A stretch of DNA of 64,000 nt from NCBI RefSeq assembly GCF_018785245.1, contig NZ_WQPL01000024.1, positions 51,293 through 115,292 on the forward strand. Reading direction: 5' to 3'. This stretch comes from Collinsella aerofaciens (GTDB taxonomy: Bacteria; Actinomycetota; Coriobacteriia; Coriobacteriales; Coriobacteriaceae). This document shows positions 8,357-17,011 of this stretch, piece after piece (within the stretch, counting starts at the first letter, position 1; every line of letters starts with the position of its first letter). A model generated the notes under the pieces. That model did no database searches. It worked only from the letters and a program-made list of their open reading frames with translations, and was not told where the DNA came from. The position numbers and the translations under genes were made by a program.

Positions 8357-10504
8357 TTACTTGCCCTGCACCATGGTGAGCGAGATCTTCTTGCGGTCGC
8401 GATCGACCTTTTCGACCCACACCTTGACCGTGTCACCGACGCGCACGACGTCGCTGGGGTGCTTGACAAAGCGGTTGGCCAGCTTAGAGATATGTACGAG
8501 GCCGTCCTGGTGCACTCCCACGTCGACGAAGGCGCCAAAGTCGACAACGTTGCGCACCGTGCCCTTGAGCTCCATGCCGGGCTCCAGGTCGTCGATGGAA
8601 AGCGCCGAGCGGCTAAAGACCACCTCGGGCGCGTCATCGCGCGGGTCGCGGCCGGGCTTCTTGAGCTCGTTGACAATGTCGATGAGCGTGAGGGTGCCGC
8701 AGTTCAGATCGCTAGCCAGCGTTGAGATGCTGCCCAGACGGCGCTCGATGTCGGGCACGCCGCCGCGGCTGAGCTCGCTGGCTTTAACGCCGGCGCGTTC
8801 CAGGACGGACGTGGCCACCTCGTAGCTCTCGGGGTGGACGCTCGTCGCGTCGAGCGGGTTCTTGCCGCCGCTGATGCGCAGGAAGCCCGCGGCGTTGAGG
8901 TATGCCTTGGGTCCTAGTTTGGGGACCTTCTTAAGCTGGCGGCGATCGGTAAAGGCACCGTTTTCCTCGCGGTAGGCCACGATGTTTTTGGCCACGCTCG
9001 GCGTGATGCCCGATACGTATCCCAGCAGGCTTGCGCTCGCGGTATTCACGTCGACGCCCACGCGGTTGACGACGTCCTCCACCACATGGCCCAGGGTGCG
9101 CGAAAGCTCGGCCTGGTCAAGGTCGTGCTGGTACTGGCCAACGCCGATGGACTGGGGCGGGATCTTGACGAGCTCTGCCAGCGGGTCCTGTAGACGGCGG
9201 CCCAGGCTCATGGCGCCACGCACGGTGACGTCCAGGTCGGGATACTCCTGGCTGGCGAGCTCGGAGGCGGAGTACACCGACGCGCCGGCCTCATTGACGA
9301 TGGTGTAGCGAAGGCTGGGCGCCTGCTCGGCAATGAACTCCGAGACGACTTCCTCGGTCTCGCGGCTGGCGGTGCCGTTGCCGATGACGATGGTGTTGAC
9401 GCCATCCTTCTTGACGAGGCGGGCGAGCTCGCGCTTGGTGCCGGCGACGTCGTGGCGCGGCTTGGTGGGGTAGACCACGCCGTGGTCGAGCAGCTTGCCG
9501 GTTTCGTCCATGACGGCGACCTTGCAACCGGTGCGGTAGCCCGGATCGAGTGCGAGCACGCGGGCGCCGCGCACGGGGCGCGCCGAGAGCAGGCCCTCGA
9601 GATTCTTGGCAAAGACATTGATGGCCTCGGTCTGAGCGCGAACGGTGAGTTTGGCGCGGGCCTCGCGCTCCAGCGAGGGAGCCATGAGGCGCTTGTAGCC
9701 GTCGGCGATAGCGGCGTCAAAGACGGGCGCGAAGACGCCCTGGCGACGTGGCCAGCGGCTGCCGAGGCGCGCCGTGGCGGCAGCGCCGTCGACGTTCACG
9801 CGCACGCGGAGCTTGCCTTCGCGCTCACCGCGGTCGATAGCCAGCACGCGGTGGTTGGGTATACGGCGCAGCGGCTCATCATAGCTGTAGTACGGCTCGT
9901 AGGGGGTCTTCTCGGCGGGGTCGGTGGCCTCGACGACGATGTCGGCGGTGTTTTGCGTAAAGGCGCGCAGGTCGGCGACGTTCTCGGGGTCTTCGGCTAC
10001 CGTCTCGGCCACGATGTCGGCGGCGCCGGCGAGCGCCTTCTCGGGTGTGTCGAAGCCGGCCTCCTCGTTGACGTATGCCGCGGCGGCGTCGAGCGCGCTG
10101 CCCTTGGCCGAGGCCTGCATGATGATCATGTTGGCGAGCGGCTCCAGACCTGCCTCGCGGGCCTTCTGCGCGCGGGTCATGCGCTTTTTGCGGTAGGGCT
10201 TGTAGAGGTCCTCGACACGCTGGAGCTGCGTGGCCTCGCGAATTTGCTGTTCGAGTTCGGGCGTGAGCTTGCCCTGGGCGTCGATGAGCAGAATGACGTC
10301 CTCTTTGCGCTGCTCAAGATTGCGCAGGTAGGACAGGCGCTCGTCGAGGGCGCGCAGGGCGACGTCGTCCATGCCGCCCGTGGCTTCCTTGCGGTAGCGT
10401 GAGATAAAGGGAATGGTGTTGCCCTCGTCGATGAGCTTGACGGCTGCCTCGATGTTGTCAGCCTTAAGGTCGAGCTCGCGGGCGAGCTGGGCGATAAGAT
10501 CCAT
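8357..10504 (-). CDS. tex: RNA-binding transcription accessory protein Tex
   Basis: A 715-residue Tex/YqgF-like protein. It has the N-terminal Tex helical region with IPFISRYRKEATGG, a YqgF/RuvC-like domain (VLALDPGYRTGCKVAVMD), two helix-hairpin-helix segments (about 480-570) and a C-terminal S1 RNA-binding domain (GMELKGTVRNVVDFGAFVDVG). Tex is a conserved nucleic-acid-binding protein linked to transcription fidelity and stress tolerance. The start ATG at 10504 has AAGGAG upstream and matches the family N terminus. It is a single gene. Length is close to the E. coli homologue (about 770). Confidence 0.93.
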   Translation of the reverse strand: MDLIAQLARELDLKADNIEAAVKLIDEGNTIPFISRYRKEATGGMDDVALRALDERLSYLRNLEQRKEDVILLIDAQGKLTPELEQQIREATQLQRVEDLYKPYRKKRMTRAQKAREAGLEPLANMIIMQASAKGSALDAAAAYVNEEAGFDTPEKALAGAADIVAETVAEDPENVADLRAFTQNTADIVVEATDPAEKTPYEPYYSYDEPLRRIPNHRVLAIDRGEREGKLRVRVNVDGAAATARLGSRWPRRQGVFAPVFDAAIADGYKRLMAPSLEREARAKLTVRAQTEAINVFAKNLEGLLSARPVRGARVLALDPGYRTGCKVAVMDETGKLLDHGVVYPTKPRHDVAGTKRELARLVKKDGVNTIVIGNGTASRETEEVVSEFIAEQAPSLRYTIVNEAGASVYSASELASQEYPDLDVTVRGAMSLGRRLQDPLAELVKIPPQSIGVGQYQHDLDQAELSRTLGHVVEDVVNRVGVDVNTASASLLGYVSGITPSVAKNIVAYREENGAFTDRRQLKKVPKLGPKAYLNAAGFLRISGGKNPLDATSVHPESYEVATSVLERAGVKASELSRGGVPDIERRLGSISTLASDLNCGTLTLIDIVNELKKPGRDPRDDAPEVVFSRSALSIDDLEPGMELKGTVRNVVDFGAFVDVGVHQDGLVHISKLANRFVKHPSDVVRVGDTVKVWVEKVDRDRKKISLTMVQGK

Positions 10505-10585
10505 GGGACTCCTTGCGTTTAAGGTGCGTTTGCAGCACAGAGCTACCAAGGATACCACCCGTCCCAAAAGACTGTTTTGGGGCCG

Positions 10586-10747
10586 CGCCACGAAAACGGC
10601 CTATCTACTACGTTTAACCCGTATGGGTCGACCATTCCCCGGTTTTCCGAGAATACGCAAGCTGTCTACCTGCGGTTTTAATTTCGCGAAATTCGGCATG
10701 GTTGAGGGCGATCGGTTAAGCGTAGTAGATAGGCCCATTTCGTGGCG
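10586..10747. repeat. 162-bp palindromic element upstream of tex
   Basis: The outer arms CGCCACGAAA.. (10586 on) and ..TTTCGTGGCG (to 10747) continue inward as GGCCTATCTACTACG paired with CGTAGTAGATAGGCC, giving about 33 paired bases with a few mismatches. The inner 95 bases include the palindrome AATTTCGCGAAATT. No frame or promoter is evident. It fills the intergenic space together with the following terminator. Confidence 0.7.
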
Positions 10748-10811
10748 AACGAATCAAGCCGAGGTGCAAAATAGCCCCCGCCCCAGAAAAATCGTCGGCA
10801 AGGTAGCAAAA

Positions 10812-10843
10812 TGCCCCGCGGGCAGGAGGCTGCTCGCGGGGCA
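10812..10843 (-). terminator. intrinsic terminator of the SDR-MFS-Gfo/Idh operon
   Basis: The stem TGCCCCGCG / CGCGGGGCA (10812-10820 with 10835-10843) has an inner GCAG/CTGC stem. Read on the minus strand it is followed by TTTTGC. It lies about 70 bases downstream of the Gfo/Idh stop. Confidence 0.75.
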
Positions 10844-10915
10844 AAGAAGAGGGGCTTGTTGGTGACGGACCGAAGGGTTCGGCATGGGGTTTCTGCCGCG
10901 GTCGCTCTTAAGGCA

Positions 10916-11956
10916 TTACAGCTCGACGAGCTGGCCGGTCTCGGCGGCCTCCTTGATAGCGTTGAGAAGCGTGAGCGTCTTAACGTTGTCGGCGGGGGTC
11001 ACGACGGGCTCGACCTCGCGGCGGACGACCTTCACAAAGTGCTTGAGCTGCATCTTGTGCGGCAGCGCCGGGTCCACAGCCGGAATCTCCATCTGCAGCG
11101 GCTTGTGCCAGTTGGAGGCGCCGTCGTAGGAGAACTGGTGCAGGCGGGGCAGCGACAGGGCGCCCTTAGTGCCGCCGATAAAGTAGGCGTCGGCGTCGAA
11201 GGGGCGGTACTGCGGGTCCTCGCGAGCGGTTGCCTCCCAGTTCCAGGGGCTGGCGGTGGCGTCGGAGATGGTCATGCTTGCGAGCGCGCCATCGGCAAAA
11301 CGGACGTTGACCACGGCGGAGTCCTCGGTCTCAAAACCGCGGGCGGCGCTGGACTGCATGCCCTGGACGGCAACGGGCTCGCCCAGCAGGTAGCGGAGCA
11401 GGTCGACGTCGTGCACCAGGTTGACCAGGATCGGGCCGGCACCCTTCTTGCGGCGCCACTCGACATCGAAGTACTCGTCATTCTTATAGATCATGTAGTG
11501 GAAGCTCGACACGGTGAGCTTGCCCAGCTCGCCGGCCTCGATGATCTCCTTGGCCTTGTTGACGAAGGGATTGTGGCGACGGTGCTGGCCCACGAGCACG
11601 GGCACGCCGGCGGTCTCGGCCTCGGCGGCGAAGGCCTGGGCATCCTCCAGGTCGTTGGAGATCGGCTTTTCGACCAACGGCACGATGTTGCGCTTGATGG
11701 CCTCGCGGGCAACGCCCAGGTGCAGGTCGTTGGGCGTGGCGATGATGACGGCCTCGGGCTTGACCTCGTCCATCATCTGGGCGGGATCGGTGAAGAACGG
11801 CACGCCGGCGGCCTCGGCCGTGGCGCGGGCGCCCTCAAAGGCGTCGGCGATGGCGACGAGCTCGGCCTCGGGCTCCTCGGTGACAAAGCGGATGTGGTTG
11901 CGGCCCATGGCGCCGGCGCCGATAACGGCAATGCGGACGGGGTTGAGTTCAGACAT
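10916..11956 (-). CDS. Gfo/Idh/MocA-family oxidoreductase
   Basis: A 346-residue NAD(P)-dependent dehydrogenase. The N-terminal Rossmann fold starts with VAVIGAGAMGRNHIRF, and the family motif EKP is in VPLVEKPIS (about residue 95). The C-terminal part is the usual alpha/beta substrate domain. Relatives oxidise sugars, inositols or sugar acids. It is the third gene of a minus-strand operon with an SDR dehydrogenase and an OFA-type carrier, so the three probably handle uptake and redox steps for one polyol or sugar acid. The substrate cannot be named. Confidence 0.88.
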   Translation of the reverse strand: MSELNPVRIAVIGAGAMGRNHIRFVTEEPEAELVAIADAFEGARATAEAAGVPFFTDPAQMMDEVKPEAVIIATPNDLHLGVAREAIKRNIVPLVEKPISNDLEDAQAFAAEAETAGVPVLVGQHRRHNPFVNKAKEIIEAGELGKLTVSSFHYMIYKNDEYFDVEWRRKKGAGPILVNLVHDVDLLRYLLGEPVAVQGMQSSAARGFETEDSAVVNVRFADGALASMTISDATASPWNWEATAREDPQYRPFDADAYFIGGTKGALSLPRLHQFSYDGASNWHKPLQMEIPAVDPALPHKMQLKHFVKVVRREVEPVVTPADNVKTLTLLNAIKEAAETGQLVEL

Positions 11957-11985
11957 TTCGACTCCTTAATACTGGTGACCGGTGG

Positions 11986-12018
11986 AATGCGACAGAGGGG
12001 CTGTCCCTTTGTCACATT
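11986..12018. repeat. 33-bp palindrome (family R1)
   Basis: Arms AATGCGACAGAGGGG and CCCTTTGTCACATT flank a short centre. It lies between the MFS and Gfo/Idh genes of the operon. It is slightly degenerate, with mismatches in the left arm. Confidence 0.75.
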
Positions 12019-12026
12019 GGCAATTA

Positions 12027-13283
12027 CTAGGCGGACTTCTTCTTGCTGTCAGAGACCATCATGTAGACGGTGAGCACGACGGCGATGGCGGCGATCACGA
12101 TGGCGCCGTAGAAGGACTGCTGGTAGGCGGCGCTGCCGGCCTCGGCGTGATACAGCACGGCGGTGATGGGCTGGCTGATCCAGGTGGAGGCGGCGTAACC
12201 CAAAAACATGATGCCGTAGTTGACGCCGATGTTGCTGGTGCCGAAGGCGCCACCGGTGAGCGGCGGGTAGATGACGAGCAGGGCGCCAAAGCTAAAGCCG
12301 AGCAGGGCGAGCGCCACAAAGAACATGCTCTGCGTAAAGCTCATCGACATGATGACGAGCGCGACGATGGTGACGACAAGGCTGATGAGCAGCGACTTAT
12401 AGGCGCCGAGCTTGTCGATGATCTGGCCAAAGGACAGACGACCGACCAGGTTGGCGCAGGTGTTGACGGAGACGACCACACCGCCGAGGGCGACGGCCGC
12501 GGCACTCGTGGGGTCGGCGAAGAGCTGGACGGCGGCGATGGAGGCAACCTTGCCCACGAGCAGGGTGCCCGCGGTGGCGGCAAAGGCGAAGGTGACGATG
12601 AGGACCCAGAAGCGCGGGGTCTTGACCATCTCGCCCGGGGTGAGGTCACCGAAGGTGCCGGCATGCGCGCCGCCCTTGGGGGCCTCGAAGCCCTCGGGCA
12701 GCCAACCGGCCTCGGGGGCCTTCAGGAACAGGGCGGAGGCGGCGATCGTCACAAAGAAGATGACGCCGAGCGCCTTAAGGGCGCCAAAGATGCCCAGGCT
12801 CGGGATGAGCAGCGAGGCGAGCACCGGGGACAGCACGGCGGGGCCGGCGGTCGAAGCGGCCAGGGTGATGCCGGAGGCGAGACCCTTCTTGTCGATGAAC
12901 CACTTTTGGCCGGTGGTGAGCGCCGGGTTGTAGCCCAGGCCGTTGCCGATGGCGGCGACGAGCGAGAACCACAGGTAGAACTGCCACGGCTCGGTGACGG
13001 TACCGGACATGAACCAGCCCAGGCCGTAGCACACGGCGGCGGCGATCACGACGTTGCGCGGGCCGATCTTATCGGAGATGCGGCCGGCGAAGATGCCCGT
13101 CACGGCCATGATGGTCTGAAAGACCGGGAAGGCCCAGGTAAGAGCGCTGGACCACTCGGGGTAGACGGCGAGCAGGTTCTTGCTCACGACGGAATACAGC
13201 GCGATGGAGCTGATGAAGAACATGGTGACGCACGCGGCGGAAAGCACGACGGCGCGACCCTTGTTGGAGTTGGTGGAAGCCAT
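12027..13283 (-). CDS. MFS transporter, OFA (oxalate/formate antiporter-like) family
   Basis: A 418-residue polytopic protein with 12 predicted helices. The central stretch LTTGQKWFIDKKGLASGIT and the glycine-rich helices are typical of the OxlT/OFA branch, which exchanges small carboxylates or carries monocarboxylates. It lies between an SDR gene (66-base gap) and a Gfo/Idh gene on the minus strand. It probably imports the compound the two dehydrogenases act on. The carrier family is clear; the substrate is not. Confidence 0.85.
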   Translation of the reverse strand: MASTNSNKGRAVVLSAACVTMFFISSIALYSVVSKNLLAVYPEWSSALTWAFPVFQTIMAVTGIFAGRISDKIGPRNVVIAAAVCYGLGWFMSGTVTEPWQFYLWFSLVAAIGNGLGYNPALTTGQKWFIDKKGLASGITLAASTAGPAVLSPVLASLLIPSLGIFGALKALGVIFFVTIAASALFLKAPEAGWLPEGFEAPKGGAHAGTFGDLTPGEMVKTPRFWVLIVTFAFAATAGTLLVGKVASIAAVQLFADPTSAAAVALGGVVVSVNTCANLVGRLSFGQIIDKLGAYKSLLISLVVTIVALVIMSMSFTQSMFFVALALLGFSFGALLVIYPPLTGGAFGTSNIGVNYGIMFLGYAASTWISQPITAVLYHAEAGSAAYQQSFYGAIVIAAIAVVLTVYMMVSDSKKKSA

Positions 13284-13349
13284 TGGACTCTTTCTAATCG
13301 ATACGGGGGAGGAACAGGCGTGTCTGCGAGTCCTCCCTGTCGGGTTGGT

Positions 13350-14231
13350 TTACTGGTCAGTCGGCTTGGCGACGCCGGACTCATCGGACCAGAGCTCGAC
13401 ACCCTTGTTCTTAAGGTAGTTGTCGGCATAGGCGCGACGGCCGCCGGGCTTGGCGGTGAGGTCGCCCATCATGTTGGAGAAGCCGCCGTCGACCTTGATG
13501 GCGTCGCCGGTGGTAAAGTCCGAGCGCTTGGACGCCAGGAACATGACGGCGTTGGCGATATCGCTGACCTCGCCGATGCGGCGCGTGGCGATCAGGCGGC
13601 TGCGGCTCTTTTCGACCTCGGGGTCGGCGTAGAAGTTGGCCGACATCGGGGTCTTAACGAAGCAAGGCTCGACGCAGTTGGAGCGGACGCCGTAGGGGCC
13701 CCATTCGGCAGCCAGCATCTTGGACATCATGTTGACGCCCGCCTTGGTGGAGCTGTACACGCCCGAGAACGTCTCGGGGGAGTGGCTGGCAACGGTCGAG
13801 ATGTGCACCAGGCGACCCTGGCCGGCCTTGATCATCTCGCGACCAAAGCGCTGCGAGGTGATGAAGTAACCGGTGAGGTTGACGTTGAGCACCTGCTCCC
13901 AGTCGCTCAGCGGCAGGTCTTCCATGGCGGCGAAGCGCAGGATACCGGCGGTGTTGACGAGGACGTCGACGCGACCGAAGTCGGCGATGGTGGCGTCGAC
14001 GGCGGCCTGAACCTCGGCCTCGTCGGTGGCGTTCATCTTGTAACCCTCGGCGTGGATGCCAAACTCGGCAGCGAGGTCGGCGGCAGCAGCCTTGACCTTC
14101 TCCTCGTCCAGGTCGAGCAGGACGACGTTGGCGCCGTTGCGGGCGAACTCGCGGCAAATCTCGACGCCCATACCGCCGAGCGCGCCAGTCACGGCGCAGA
14201 CATCGCCCTCGAGCTTAAGCCAATTGCTCAT
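13350..14231 (-). CDS. short-chain dehydrogenase/reductase
   Basis: A 293-residue classical SDR. The cofactor motif is TGALGGMG (about residues 15-22), followed by NTAG, the catalytic Ser in HISTVAS and the Tyr-Lys pair in YSSTKAG. The C-terminal extension of about 40 residues is longer than usual. Asp-Leu-Asp at the end of the second strand suggests NAD rather than NADP. It is the first gene of the operon, with AAGGGAAG before the ATG at 14231. It is transcribed away from a LysR regulator, the likely controller. The substrate is unknown. Confidence 0.88.
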   Translation of the reverse strand: MSNWLKLEGDVCAVTGALGGMGVEICREFARNGANVVLLDLDEEKVKAAAADLAAEFGIHAEGYKMNATDEAEVQAAVDATIADFGRVDVLVNTAGILRFAAMEDLPLSDWEQVLNVNLTGYFITSQRFGREMIKAGQGRLVHISTVASHSPETFSGVYSSTKAGVNMMSKMLAAEWGPYGVRSNCVEPCFVKTPMSANFYADPEVEKSRSRLIATRRIGEVSDIANAVMFLASKRSDFTTGDAIKVDGGFSNMMGDLTAKPGGRRAYADNYLKNKGVELWSDESGVAKPTDQ

Positions 14232-14464
14232 AGGAACTTCCCTTCTTGTGCCTCCCGGTGGGTCGCTCCCATTAACCGACCCACGTGGTTTTCGCTGGTT
14301 ATCGTATGCTTTGCATTTGCGCAGGTGAATTGCATATTTGTTAGAATGGCGTTAACCGTAGGTTTACACTGTGCGATGCAGATTATTCTCAATTGAGCGC
14401 GTGACCTGCGAAAACAACCCCCTGTGGCACCATGCGGTCACAGGCGCGAAAACGGGAGATTGAC

Positions 14465-15343
14465 GTGTACGATCGACGACTTGAGGCCATATCGGCCGCC
14501 GCGGAGCTGGGAAGCTTCTCGCGTGCGGCGGCAAAATTGCGTGTGTCGACGCCGGCACTCGTCAAGCAGGTATCGGGTTTTGAGGCGGAGTTCAGTATTA
14601 CGCTGTTCGAACGCTCGCACTCGGGCGTCAAGGTGACGCCGGCGGGCGCTCTGCTGGTGGATGACGCGCGCTCGATCATGCGGCAGTCCGAGGACGCGCT
14701 GCGCCGTGCCCGACGCGCGGCGGGCGATGGCGGTGCCGTGCGCCTGGGCGTGTCGATGATGTGCCCGGGGCGCCAGACGCTGTCGATGTGGACGGGCGTA
14801 CACGAGCTGGAGCCATCGTTGCGCTTCGAGATCGTGCCGGTGAGCGACCTCTATGACGAGCGCGAATCCGTCATGCGCAGCCTTGGTCGCGAAGTAGATG
14901 TGGTGCAGTCGAGTTTTTCGACCCCACGCTGGGGCGATGCCTGCCAAAAGCTCCGCATCGTTAACGTGCCGTTTTATATCGACCTGCCGCGCACGAGCCC
15001 GCTGGCGCGCAAGACACGCATTACGGTCGCCGACCTGGAGGGCATGCGCCTGCGCGTGCTCCGCCACGGCAACGACGCAATGGACAGCCTGCGCATCGAC
15101 CTTCTGGCCGACGGCGGCGTTGACGTGATCGACGTGGACAGCTTTGACTTTGCGCTCTTTAACGAGGCAGAGGAAAAGGGCGACGCGGTGCTCACCTGCG
15201 GAGCGTGGTCGGGGGTGCACCCAGCCTTTGTGGGCGTGCCGTTCCTGTGCGGCCGCGAGGTGCCGGTCTTTCTGCACTACCCGCTCGAGCCCACCCTCCA
15301 AGTCCAAAAATTCGTCAACGCCATGGCCCAACTCCTCAAGTAG
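14465..15343 (+). CDS. LysR-family transcriptional regulator
   Basis: A 292-residue LysR-type regulator. The N-terminal winged helix (EAISAAAELGSFSRAAAKL, then LFERSHSGVKVTPAG) is followed by a periplasmic-binding-like effector domain. The GTG at 14465 was chosen: GGGAG lies 6 bases upstream and the sequence then begins YDRRLEAI, the usual LysR start. The in-frame ATG at 14432 lacks a binding site. It is divergent from the SDR operon across about 230 bases, the classical arrangement for a regulator of its neighbour. Confidence 0.88.
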   Translation: MYDRRLEAISAAAELGSFSRAAAKLRVSTPALVKQVSGFEAEFSITLFERSHSGVKVTPAGALLVDDARSIMRQSEDALRRARRAAGDGGAVRLGVSMMCPGRQTLSMWTGVHELEPSLRFEIVPVSDLYDERESVMRSLGREVDVVQSSFSTPRWGDACQKLRIVNVPFYIDLPRTSPLARKTRITVADLEGMRLRVLRHGNDAMDSLRIDLLADGGVDVIDVDSFDFALFNEAEEKGDAVLTCGAWSGVHPAFVGVPFLCGREVPVFLHYPLEPTLQVQKFVNAMAQLLK

Positions 15344-15386
15344 CCAAAAGAGTCCCGTCCCAAATTAGCTACCCTTTGCTACGGGT

Positions 15387-16478
15387 TTAGCGGTCCTCGC
15401 GTTGCGGCCCGGCTGCCTCGGCTGTCTTTACGCGGTTCTTGTCGATGTACGTGTTTTTGTCGGCCTGGGAAAAGAGCTCGCGCATCGTAGGCGGTTCATC
15501 AAAATCACTGGAAAGCGCGAAGCCCACCGCATAGCTGATGGGCATGTCGGGGTGAGCCTCGGAATACTCGTTCACGTTCGCACGGACCCGAGCGAGACAG
15601 GACTCCACGGCAGCCCGATCGGAATCCCGCAGCACCGCGATAAACTCATCGCCGCCGTCGCGGCCCACAAAGCACGTCTCGGATGCCACACTTCCCAGTT
15701 GTTGGGCAAAAGAGCGAATGTATTCATCGCCCTTCTCATGACCGAAGTTGTTATTGACCGTATGCAGATTGTTAAGGTCGAAGACGCACACCGCAACGGG
15801 CGCCTCCGCGGAGACAGGCTGCTCCTGCCCCAAGACCTCCTCGCACTTGTTCTTGTTGGGCAGTCCTGTGGCTTCGTCGAGATAGACTTTGTTCTGCAGT
15901 TCGCGATTGAGCGCGGCAGTTCGCACCGCGCGAACAAGTTCGACCGCAAAGGTCGCCACCAAGCCCATGATGTCGATGATCACCAGGCCCTCGAGATAGT
16001 TGAGCGCCGACGCCTTCTCCTGAGAGTAGTCCTCCGCGAGTCGTGTAGCATCGTCACAAATACCAAAGAACTCCTCGCTCATCGCGATGATATCGGTGTT
16101 CTCGTAGCCGACTTCACGCACACGGGCAATCTCGGTGCAAAGCTCATCAAAATAATTTGCAAGCTCGGTCATTTTTGCCTGATACTCATCGTCGTCGAGA
16201 CGGACGAGGTTGAGGTCGTCACTTCCGTAACGCAAACCGTTGATGTATGAATCCACGGCTTTGAGCAGGTCATCTTGAGGCTGGCCCGCGTCCTCGAGCT
16301 TAACGATTCGCTGCGTGGTGCCGCGCACCAGGCCGGCGTAGTTGACCACACGCGCCGTGCCCTGGATATCGGAGACGAGCAGCATGACATTGATGAAGAA
16401 GAAGATGAGAACTGCCGTGAGCACCATCATGAGCAGGCGCACCGCCTGGCTGGCCTTCTTGGCGACAGAAGTATTCAC
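15387..16478 (-). CDS. membrane-bound GGDEF diguanylate cyclase
   Basis: A 363-residue protein: a transmembrane helix at about 13-35, a mostly helical extracytoplasmic sensor (about 36-155) with the look of the NarX/PilJ N-terminal domain, a second helix (about 160-180) and a C-terminal GGDEF domain. The active site is intact (RDGGDEF), so it should make c-di-GMP from two GTP. No clear RxxD inhibitory site precedes it. The start is GTG 16478 with AGGGAAG upstream. It stands alone. The signal and targets are unknown. Confidence 0.85.
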   Translation of the reverse strand: MNTSVAKKASQAVRLLMMVLTAVLIFFFINVMLLVSDIQGTARVVNYAGLVRGTTQRIVKLEDAGQPQDDLLKAVDSYINGLRYGSDDLNLVRLDDDEYQAKMTELANYFDELCTEIARVREVGYENTDIIAMSEEFFGICDDATRLAEDYSQEKASALNYLEGLVIIDIMGLVATFAVELVRAVRTAALNRELQNKVYLDEATGLPNKNKCEEVLGQEQPVSAEAPVAVCVFDLNNLHTVNNNFGHEKGDEYIRSFAQQLGSVASETCFVGRDGGDEFIAVLRDSDRAAVESCLARVRANVNEYSEAHPDMPISYAVGFALSSDFDEPPTMRELFSQADKNTYIDKNRVKTAEAAGPQREDR

Positions 16479-16668
16479 AAGTTCACTTCCCTAAATGACA
16501 AAAGAACAGGTAGCACGCAGTGTGCTGAAATTCATGGGTGGTTAACTCTACCATATGGGCCAGCAGCCTTAAACTGCAGCAGACGCTCGTCCAAATTGGC
16601 GTGACGCTTGCCTTGTTGTTCTTGACCTGGCCGCGCTATCGGACATGCTTCTGGTCTTGGATCACCAT

Positions 16669-16840
16669 GGGAAAGCTCATCCCGTTTTGTGCGTACAGAG
16701 TGGGATGCGGCTTCCCAAAGGTGCCGTTAGGGGAAACCACATCCCGGTTTATGCCCTTGAAATGGGATGCCGTTTCCCGGAGGGGGCCCAGCGGGAAACG
16801 GCATCCCATTTTTGGCCCGAAAAGTGGGATACGGTTTCCG
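16669..16840. repeat. tandem array of three hairpins, 62-bp period
   Basis: Six 15-base arms alternate in orientation. GGGAAA..CATCCC forms start at 16669, 16731 and 16793; GGGATRCSG..CC forms start at 16702, 16764 and 16826. Like arms are exactly 62 bases apart and each pair forms a hairpin. Arms differ between units but remain largely complementary within a unit (for example GGGAAACGGCATCCC and GGGATACGGTTTCC). Confidence 0.8.
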
Positions 16841-16852
16841 GCCGGCATGAAA

Positions 16853-16887
16853 AAAGCCTCCGCAGTTCGTGTAGCTGCGGAGGCTTT
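16853..16887 (-). terminator. intrinsic terminator of the ABC exporter operon
   Basis: A perfect 13-bp stem (AAAGCCTCCGCAG at 16853-16865 with 16875-16887) and a 9-base loop are followed on the minus strand by TTTTTTC. It lies 125 bases downstream of the second ABC gene. Confidence 0.88.
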
Positions 16888-17011
16888 ATTCGTTGCGGTG
16901 CATTGTGTTTGGGTCGTTGAGATGAGTCGATTTGCCCCGAAAGAGGTGGGCATTGACCTTGGGATCATGCCCGATGAATGAGCGGCAAATCGGCCATCTC
17001 GGCGAGCCGAA

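Larger units (their letters stand above)
16479..17011. other. 533-base intergenic region, repeats only
   Basis: Between the GGDEF gene and the ABC exporter operon, both on the minus strand, I see a three-unit hairpin array (16669-16840) and a terminator (16853-16887), but no supported gene. An open frame at 16538-16981 runs through both repeats and has no family features. Confidence 0.6.

Noticed and set aside
11982-14396. 804-codon open frame on the plus strand across the SDR-MFS-Gfo operon
   Set aside because: It runs antisense through two well-recognised genes and a palindrome, and the translation is Gly/Asp/His-rich shadow sequence.
16538-16981. 147-codon open frame between the GGDEF and ABC genes
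   Set aside because: It reads through the hairpin array and the terminator. Its repeated peptides come only from the DNA repeats.
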